Made by a program: the position numbers and the translations under genes. A stretch of 10,812 nucleotides of DNA from an uncultured Collinsella sp. GTDB taxonomy: Bacteria > Actinomycetota > Coriobacteriia > Coriobacteriales > Coriobacteriaceae. The stretch spans positions 1-10,812 of the forward strand of contig USHZ01000055.1 of the NCBI GenBank assembly GCA_900554595.1, written 5' to 3'. Below are positions 6,013 through 10,812 of this stretch, piece after piece; position 1 is the stretch's first letter, and every line of letters begins with the position of its first letter. The notes under the pieces were generated by a model that saw nothing but the letters and a program-made list of their open reading frames with translations, was not told the origin of the DNA and ran no database searches.

Positions 6013-6726
6013 CTACAGCCCGTACTTCACGACGACGCGGTTGATGCGGCGACACCAGGGCTTGTACAGAGCGGCCAAGAACACGCAGGTCGCGAGGCCA
6101 TGCGTGATGTCGAACGGCACCGCCGTAGCAAGACGCGCTATGGCGCCTGCCCAGGTGAGCGGCTGCACAAAACCGATGATGTCATACGCGTTGATCACGA
6201 CGCCATACAGCAGGCCCGACGCAAAGCCATACGCCAACAGCGCCGGCATTCGCACGGTTCCATCGGCGCGGTCAAACGCGCCCGCATGCGCCAGTGCGCC
6301 ACCGATGTAGCCCACCAGACCCCAGGCATACATCTGCCACGGCGTCCACATACCCTGTCCAAAAAAGAAATTACTGGTCAGCGCTGCCAACGCGCCGACC
6401 ATAAAACCATTGCGACGGCCAAGTGTCGCACCCGCGATAATGGCGATAGCGCTCACGGGCTTAAAATCGGGAATGGGCCCAAACAGGATGCGCCCCGCCG
6501 CGGCCAGCGCCGCCAGCACCAGCGTGGGCATGATCTGGCGCAGGCCTGGACGTGATGTCTCATAGCCCGCAAAAAACAGTGCGAGCACGAGCGCCACTAC
6601 AACCAGCATGGCAAGCGCCGTCTGCTCAATGCCCACCAGCAACGCCGCAGTCATCACTGCCGGCACCACCAACAACAGCGGGATCTCCATTTTTGTAAGT
6701 AGGCGCGAGGCGCGATGATCCGTCAT
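6013..6726 (-). CDS. ECF transporter S component (substrate-binding membrane protein)
   Basis: A very hydrophobic 237-residue protein with about six membrane segments (roughly 15-32, 36-54, 64-82, 90-120, 128-147, 160-180, plus a C-terminal helix). GRILFGPIPDFKPVSAIAIIAGATLG (from residue 79) and FFFGQGMWTPWQMYAWG (120-136) are features I associate with the ECF_trnsprt S-component family. S components bind a vitamin, metal or precursor and dock on EcfT/EcfA/EcfA'. Its place as the last gene of a complete ECF operon supports the role. The substrate cannot be read from the sequence; some related S proteins take up cobalamin, but that is only a possibility. The start is the ATG four bases after the ATPase stop; an alternative in-frame ATG at 6759 would overlap it. 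Confidence 0.85.
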   Translation of the reverse strand: MTDHRASRLLTKMEIPLLLVVPAVMTAALLVGIEQTALAMLVVVALVLALFFAGYETSRPGLRQIMPTLVLAALAAAGRILFGPIPDFKPVSAIAIIAGATLGRRNGFMVGALAALTSNFFFGQGMWTPWQMYAWGLVGYIGGALAHAGAFDRADGTVRMPALLAYGFASGLLYGVVINAYDIIGFVQPLTWAGAIARLATAVPFDITHGLATCVFLAALYKPWCRRINRVVVKYGL

Positions 6727-6730
6727 CCCA

Positions 6731-8374
6731 TCACACCCTGTAGAACACGTTGTCGTCAAAGAAATCTGCCGGAGGCTCCATGCAGGCGATCTCGCCGTCG
6801 AACATCATGGCGACGTCATCGGACACCTGCTCGGCAAAGTCTAAGTCGTGCGTGGCCATGATGACGGTACCGCCGGCATTCGCATGGTCACGCAGGGCGC
6901 GGGCGATGATGCGGCGGCTGGCCAAGTCCAAACCCTTGGTGGGCTCATCAAGCAACAGCAGCTCCGGGCCAATCAACAGCAGCTTTGCCAACGCAAGCAG
7001 CTGACGCTGACCGCCCGAAAGATCGTACGGGTGACGCGTCTCCAAGCCCGCCAGACCCAGGCGCGCTGTCTGCTCCTGTGCTGCGGCCTCGTCGTACCCG
7101 CAGGCCGAAGCCCATTCCATCAGCTCGTCGCGCACCGTTTCGGCGACCAGCAATGCCTTGGGATTCTGTGGTAGCAGTGCCGCCGAAGCCGCCCCACGCG
7201 CCATGCGGCCACGCTGCAGCTTAGCCGTCTTGGCCAGCACCGAGAGCATCGTCGACTTGCCGCAGCCGTTTCCGCCCACGACCGCATGTACCGCGCCGGC
7301 TGAAAACGTCACATCGAGCCCGCGCAGCACCCAACCGCCCGCGCGATCGTAGCGAAACCAGCCTTCCGACAGGGTGGTAGCCGATCCGCCGTGCATTTTT
7401 TGGAGTATTCTGCTTCCATCCGTGCGTGAAAAGGCTTCCGAGCCATTCTCGAGCGACGTTTGCGCCACAAATTCGGACGATTTGTCCAATTCCAAACTTT
7501 TTTTCGCGCTCGATACGTCCCTGGACGGCTCCAGAGAGCCCAAATTGCCCTCACGCCTGCTGAATACTCCGTTTTTTGCACATCGGATGGCACCCCACCC
7601 CAACATACCATCGGAAAACAGCGATTCTCGGCGCCCCAAAGAAGCCATATCCGCCACCTCGCGCACGCGACCGCCCTCAATCCGGTACGCACACGTCGCA
7701 TACTCGAGCATCGGCCGCGGTTGATGCGTAGCCACAACAACCGTGCAGCCCAGCTCACGGTTCACGCGAAACAGCGCGTGCAGAAAATTCTTCTCGGCAA
7801 CGGGATCGAGCTGAGACGTGGGCTCATCGAGTAGCAGCACGCGCGGACGCAGCGCCAGGACGACGGCGAGCGACAGCAGCTGCTTGCGACCACCCGAAAG
7901 CGTATCGGTATCGCGATGAAGCCAGTCCTCCAGACCAAAGAAATAGCTGGTCTCGGCAACACGGCGGCGCATCTCGTCGCGCGACACACCCAGATTCTCT
8001 AGGCCAAACGCCATCTCGTGCCACACGGTCTCGCACACAATCTGGTTCTCGGGATCCTGGAACACGTAGCCCACGCGCTCCGCAGACGCGCGCACGTCCA
8101 TGTCGGCAACGTTCTCGCCCAGCACGCGCGCATCGCCAGTGCGCTCGCCCGCCGGAGCGATCTCGGGCTTGAGCAGCGACAGCAGTGTCGACTTACCCGA
8201 TCCGGTACCGCCAACAAGCAGCGCAAATGCACCTTGGGGAACAGACCAGTCGAGCCCCTCGAGCACCGCAGCATCAGCCCCGGGGTAGGCAAAACTCAGG
8301 CTCCGCACCTCAATCGCCGGCATATCCGGGCCGCACGCCGCGCCCAACACCGGGTCCCTATCTAACCGAGCCAT
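6731..8374 (-). CDS. ecfA: fused energy-coupling ATPase EcfA-EcfA'
   Basis: This 547-residue protein has two ABC ATPase domains that power ECF uptake. Domain 1 (about 20-240): Walker A GGTGSGKST (55-63), Q-loop Gln106, LSGGR signature (159-163), Walker B LLLDEP (180-185) and His217. Domain 2 (about 335-547): GGNGCGKST (367-375), Gln403, LSGGQRQ (452-458), LLLDEP (473-478), His509. Both ATP sites look intact. The linker (about 245-335) is unusually long, and residues 265-328 are encoded by a 189-bp palindromic element inserted in frame. The start ATG overlaps the ecfT stop by one base (TGATG), indicating coupling; an internal ATG at residue 18 lies closer to the usual domain start. The S-component gene follows four bases later. 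Confidence 0.95.
   Translation of the reverse strand: MARLDRDPVLGAACGPDMPAIEVRSLSFAYPGADAAVLEGLDWSVPQGAFALLVGGTGSGKSTLLSLLKPEIAPAGERTGDARVLGENVADMDVRASAERVGYVFQDPENQIVCETVWHEMAFGLENLGVSRDEMRRRVAETSYFFGLEDWLHRDTDTLSGGRKQLLSLAVVLALRPRVLLLDEPTSQLDPVAEKNFLHALFRVNRELGCTVVVATHQPRPMLEYATCAYRIEGGRVREVADMASLGRRESLFSDGMLGWGAIRCAKNGVFSRREGNLGSLEPSRDVSSAKKSLELDKSSEFVAQTSLENGSEAFSRTDGSRILQKMHGGSATTLSEGWFRYDRAGGWVLRGLDVTFSAGAVHAVVGGNGCGKSTMLSVLAKTAKLQRGRMARGAASAALLPQNPKALLVAETVRDELMEWASACGYDEAAAQEQTARLGLAGLETRHPYDLSGGQRQLLALAKLLLIGPELLLLDEPTKGLDLASRRIIARALRDHANAGGTVIMATHDLDFAEQVSDDVAMMFDGEIACMEPPADFFDDNVFYRV
7392..7580 (-). repeat. 189-bp palindromic element inserted in frame in ecfA
   Basis: Both ends read inward as TGCA-N6-GGAGTATTC-N-GC (7392-7413, and 7580-7559 on the other strand). 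Further inward, nested inverted repeats continue: GGCT/AGCC-type hairpins on each side, TCGAGCG (7449-7455) with CGCTCGA (7507-7513), and a central GGAC-GATTT-GTCC (7475-7487). All share a centre near 7481. G+C is 95 of 189 by my count, visibly lower than the flanks. The length is exactly 63 codons, there is no stop in the gene frame, and it encodes the Ser/Glu/Lys-rich linker between the two ABC domains. Confidence 0.78.
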
Positions 8375-9261
8375 CAGCCGAACCTCTTCTCATCGATCGC
8401 ATGCAACACGCAGGGCAGCACCATCCAGGCAGCGTACACGACATAGCCCAGCCACGGCGCCGGCACCGAGAGCTGCGGATAAAACGAATACTGCGTCGTC
8501 GCGGTCCATGCCACCGCCACCGCGGCGGCACCAAACACCGCAAGTCCAACCAGCGCGGCAGCGTCACCGCGCCCCAGCCGATACCGCGCATACGTCGTAC
8601 GGCGCGACGCAGCACCCCACCCGCGCGAGCGCATGGCATCCGCGCGCTCAAGCGAATCTTCCATGCCCCAGCCCATCAGCACGCTCGATGCTCGCAGGCG
8701 CGAACGCACGGGATCGGCGGGCGTCCGCCCCGGCACATCAATCGCATCCTGTACCGCCAGCACCGTGCGACCACGGCGCAAAAACTGTGGGATAAGCCGC
8801 ATGCACATCGAGATCATGAGCGCGACCACCGGCGCAGCGTTGCCCAATAGCGCGAGCACCTTGTCGTATTCGAGCATCGACGCCGCGGCCTCAAACCACA
8901 GCGCGCTCGCCACAAACAGCCCACCCATGCACAGGCCGTACATCATGCTCTCCAAATACACCACGCGCATGCCAATATGGAAAAGCTCGGTCGAGCCCGA
9001 TGCACTAAACAGCGGGTTGACCAGCGCAATGATCAAAATCACTGGCAGCTGCCAGCGAAGCGCCCCCAACGTGCGGGCGGCCCCGCGCGTCACAAACCCG
9101 TACGCCAACCCGCCCGCGAGCGACAGCGCAATCAGCACCGGTTGCATCGAGAACATGGTGAGCCCCAACGTCAGTACCATGTAGAGCGCCGGCACCGCCG
9201 GATGCGACATCGAGAATGCCGCGACGGGTTCGTTGCCCGATTCCTCTCGCATGATATCCAC
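8374..9261 (-). CDS. ecfT: ECF transporter transmembrane component EcfT
   Basis: The 295-residue membrane scaffold links the two ATPases to the S component. Hydrophobic segments lie near 22-56, 71-86, 105-123, 140-157, 234-253 and 268-287. The cytoplasmic coupling region contains LRRGRTVLAVQDA (161-173) and ADAMRSRGWG (207-216), the Ala-x-x-x-Arg-Gly type motif that EcfT uses to contact ATPase grooves. The start is a GTG five bases after GGGAGG (9267-9272). The frame stays open upstream to about 9336, but no ribosome binding site supports that. It is the first gene of the operon, and its TGA overlaps the ATPase ATG. Length and topology are typical of a stand-alone EcfT. Confidence 0.9.
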   Translation of the reverse strand: MDIMREESGNEPVAAFSMSHPAVPALYMVLTLGLTMFSMQPVLIALSLAGGLAYGFVTRGAARTLGALRWQLPVILIIALVNPLFSASGSTELFHIGMRVVYLESMMYGLCMGGLFVASALWFEAAASMLEYDKVLALLGNAAPVVALMISMCMRLIPQFLRRGRTVLAVQDAIDVPGRTPADPVRSRLRASSVLMGWGMEDSLERADAMRSRGWGAASRRTTYARYRLGRGDAAALVGLAVFGAAAVAVAWTATTQYSFYPQLSVPAPWLGYVVYAAWMVLPCVLHAIDEKRFG

Positions 9262-9266
9262 GGGCA

Positions 9267-9272
9267 CCTCCC
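9267..9272 (-). promoter_or_regulatory. ribosome binding site deciding a GTG start for ecfT
   Basis: GGGAGG lies five bases before GTG (9261) but about fourteen bases before the first in-frame ATG (9252). The GTG therefore fits better, adding three residues to the ATG version. Confidence 0.7.
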
Positions 9273-9399
9273 ATCCCCTCGCGCAAAACGCCAACGCCGC
9301 AGCGCCGCCACCATGCACAGCCAGCGCAAACGCCACACCGGCGGCGCAAGCCTCAACCGCCGCAAACCAATCGTTACGCGCTCATCATATGCCTGCGGT

Positions 9400-9427
9400 A
9401 TCATATTGCGCCGTGTATCGTTTCCAA
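9400..9427 (-). promoter_or_regulatory. candidate promoter of the ECF operon
   Basis: On the minus strand TTGGAA (9422-9427) and TATGAT (9400-9405) are spaced by 16 bases. A start near 9393 gives a leader of about 130 nt containing a GCGGCG/CGCCGC hairpin (9341-9363). A second TATGAT (9384-9389) lies 16 bases downstream of the first, without a good -35. I see no recognisable riboswitch or cobalamin-box core in the leader. The same 198-base gap must also hold the plus-strand glmU promoter, for which I see only weak candidates. Confidence 0.45.
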
Positions 9428-9459
9428 ACACACGTCTCTATAACGTAACAGGAGATCAC

Positions 9460-10812
9460 ATGGACGCAACCGCAATTATCCTCGCTGCCGGCGAGGGAAC
9501 GCGTATGAAGTCCCGTCACCCCAAGGTAATGCACAAGTTGCTCGACAGGCCTCTGGTCAGCTGGGTCACGCGTGCCGCGCGCGTCGCCGGTGCGGACCGC
9601 ATCGTGGTCGTCGTGGGCAACGGCGCCGAGGAGGTCCGCGCCCACCTGGCCGCGGAGACTGACGTGGAGTGCGTCGAGCAGGCCGAGCGCCTGGGCACCG
9701 CCCACGCCACTCGCGTGGCCATCGAGGCTGCCGGCATCGGCGAGGGCCCCGTCGTGGTTCTCAACGGCGACCTGCCGCTCATTGAGCCTGAGACCATCCG
9801 CGCCTTTGCCCAGAGCGTCTCCGGCGGCCAGCATGCGGCTGCCATCCTCACCATGACGCCGCCCGACCCGTTTGGCTATGGCCGCATCGAGCTTGCCGAG
9901 GACGGCTCCGTCACGCGCATCATCGAGCAGAAGGACTGCACGCCCGAGCAGGCCGCCGGCCTCCTTGAGTGCAACGCCGGCTGCTATGCCTTTGACGGCG
10001 CCCTTCTTGCCAAGTACATCGGCGAGGTGGGCAACCAGAACGCCCAGAGCGAGTACTACCTGCCCGACATGGTCGAGATTCTGCGCGGCCACGGCTACGC
10101 CACCACCATCACGCACTGCGAGGACTACCGCGAGGGCCTCGGCGTGAACTCCCGCATCCAGCTGGCCGAGCTCTCGGCCCTGGCGCAGGCCAAGATCAAC
10201 GAGGGCCTCATGGCCTCCGGCGTCACCATGCTGGACCCCAAGACCGTCTGGGTCGGCCCGGACGTCACCGTCGGCAGGGACACCGAGCTTCTCTCCATGA
10301 CCATGCTCTGGGGCAGCACGTCGGTGGGCGAGGGCTGCGTCGTCGGCCCCAACACGCGCCTTACCAACTGCGCCGTTGCCAACGACGTCACGCTTGAGGA
10401 GACCGTCGGCACCGACGTCACCATCGACGACGGCGTCACCTGCGGCCCGCGCGCCTACCTTCGCGGCGGTGCCCACGTGCTTGAGGGCGCCCACATCGGC
10501 ACCCACGTCGAGCTCAAGAACACCGTGGTGGGCCGCGGCTCCAAGGTGCCCCACCTCTCCTACATTGGCGACTGCACCATGGGCGACCACGTCAACATCG
10601 GTGGCGGCTCCATCACGTGCAACTACGACGGCGTCCACAAGAGCCGCACCACCATCGGAGACAACGTCTTCATTGGCTCCGACACTATGATGGTCGCGCC
10701 CGTCACCATTGGGGAGGGCGCCATCACCGGCGCCAGCTCCTGCATCACCCGCGATGTTCCCGCTGACGCCCTTGCCATTGAGCGCAGCGAGCAGCATATA
10801 GTTGAAGGTTTT
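9460..10812 (+). CDS. glmU: bifunctional GlmU (N-acetylglucosamine-1-P uridyltransferase / GlcN-1-P acetyltransferase), 3' truncated
   Basis: Makes UDP-GlcNAc for peptidoglycan: the C-terminal domain acetylates GlcN-1-P and the N-terminal domain adds UMP. The frame is open for 451 codons to the window end; the family is about 455-460 long, so only a few codons should be missing. The N-terminal domain has LAAGEGTRM (8-16), Gln74, LGTAHA (78-83), NGDLPL (102-107), YGRI (140-143), ECNAG (170-174) and NAQSEYYLPD (194-203). The left-handed beta-helix has LRGGAHVLEGAHIG (334-347), Lys353, HLSYIGD (365-371) and GGGSITCNYDG (381-391), matching E. coli Arg333, Lys351 and His363. Small deviations: GGGSIT for the usual GAGTIT, and LRGGA for LRPGA. 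AGGAG (9450-9454) precedes the ATG by five bases. It is divergent from ecfT. Confidence 0.97.
   Translation, partial: MDATAIILAAGEGTRMKSRHPKVMHKLLDRPLVSWVTRAARVAGADRIVVVVGNGAEEVRAHLAAETDVECVEQAERLGTAHATRVAIEAAGIGEGPVVVLNGDLPLIEPETIRAFAQSVSGGQHAAAILTMTPPDPFGYGRIELAEDGSVTRIIEQKDCTPEQAAGLLECNAGCYAFDGALLAKYIGEVGNQNAQSEYYLPDMVEILRGHGYATTITHCEDYREGLGVNSRIQLAELSALAQAKINEGLMASGVTMLDPKTVWVGPDVTVGRDTELLSMTMLWGSTSVGEGCVVGPNTRLTNCAVANDVTLEETVGTDVTIDDGVTCGPRAYLRGGAHVLEGAHIGTHVELKNTVVGRGSKVPHLSYIGDCTMGDHVNIGGGSITCNYDGVHKSRTTIGDNVFIGSDTMMVAPVTIGEGAITGASSCITRDVPADALAIERSEQHIVEGF

Noticed and set aside
5520..6310. Short open frames within and beside the fold-back elements (5520-5723, 5694-5924, 5921-6310)
   Set aside because: They have no ribosome binding site or recognisable protein features, they follow the palindromic repeat DNA, and the last runs into the S-component gene antisense.
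9439..9444. TATAAC as the glmU -10 box
   Set aside because: It would place transcription start on the ribosome binding site, leaving no room for it in the mRNA, and no -35 box is present.
9385..10797. 470-codon minus-strand frame opposite glmU
   Set aside because: It is a Gly/Ala/Val/Asp-rich shadow of glmU, whose plus-strand frame carries every catalytic motif.

Overview
The window reads as chromosomal DNA from a high-GC actinobacterium, most likely a gut Coriobacteriia member such as Collinsella. This is inferred from base composition, GGAGG ribosome binding sites, a tandem-ATPase ECF transporter, and a DHPS-HPPK fusion. No species marker is present.

Layout. An initiator tRNA-fMet (18-94, minus) has a clear promoter upstream. 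It is followed divergently by coaX (291-1064, plus; first step of coenzyme A synthesis). The minus-strand group sirtuin (3793-4545) > DHPS-HPPK fusion (1964-3697; folate synthesis) > biotin-ligase-like protein (1262-1963) converges on coaX and ends in an intrinsic terminator at 1191-1224. A 43-base perfect-arm palindrome lies between the convergent genes. An exonuclease III/AP endonuclease gene (4659-5477, plus) diverges from the sirtuin. A minus-strand ECF vitamin/metal uptake operon follows: ecfT (8374-9261) > fused ecfA-ecfA' (6731-8374) > S component (6013-6726). Divergent from it is glmU (from 9460, plus; UDP-GlcNAc synthesis), which is cut by the window end. glmU is an uninterrupted reading frame through the last base.

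The genes are mostly housekeeping; the repeats are the unusual part. The 535-base gap 5478-6012 holds two successive composite units. Each has a short motif (CCCTGGGGACG...GGATCA) followed by a fold-back element of about 155 bp with perfect 30-bp or 22-bp terminal inverted repeats. The two elements share an internal core but have different arms. A third, unrelated palindromic element of 189 bp (63 codons exactly) lies in frame inside the ATPase gene and forms most of the linker between its two ABC domains. It resembles in concept the palindromic elements known inside Rickettsia genes. Two enzymes are also structurally odd: the DHPS barrel is split by about 130 low-complexity residues, and the biotin-ligase-like protein lacks the motifs needed for catalysis.
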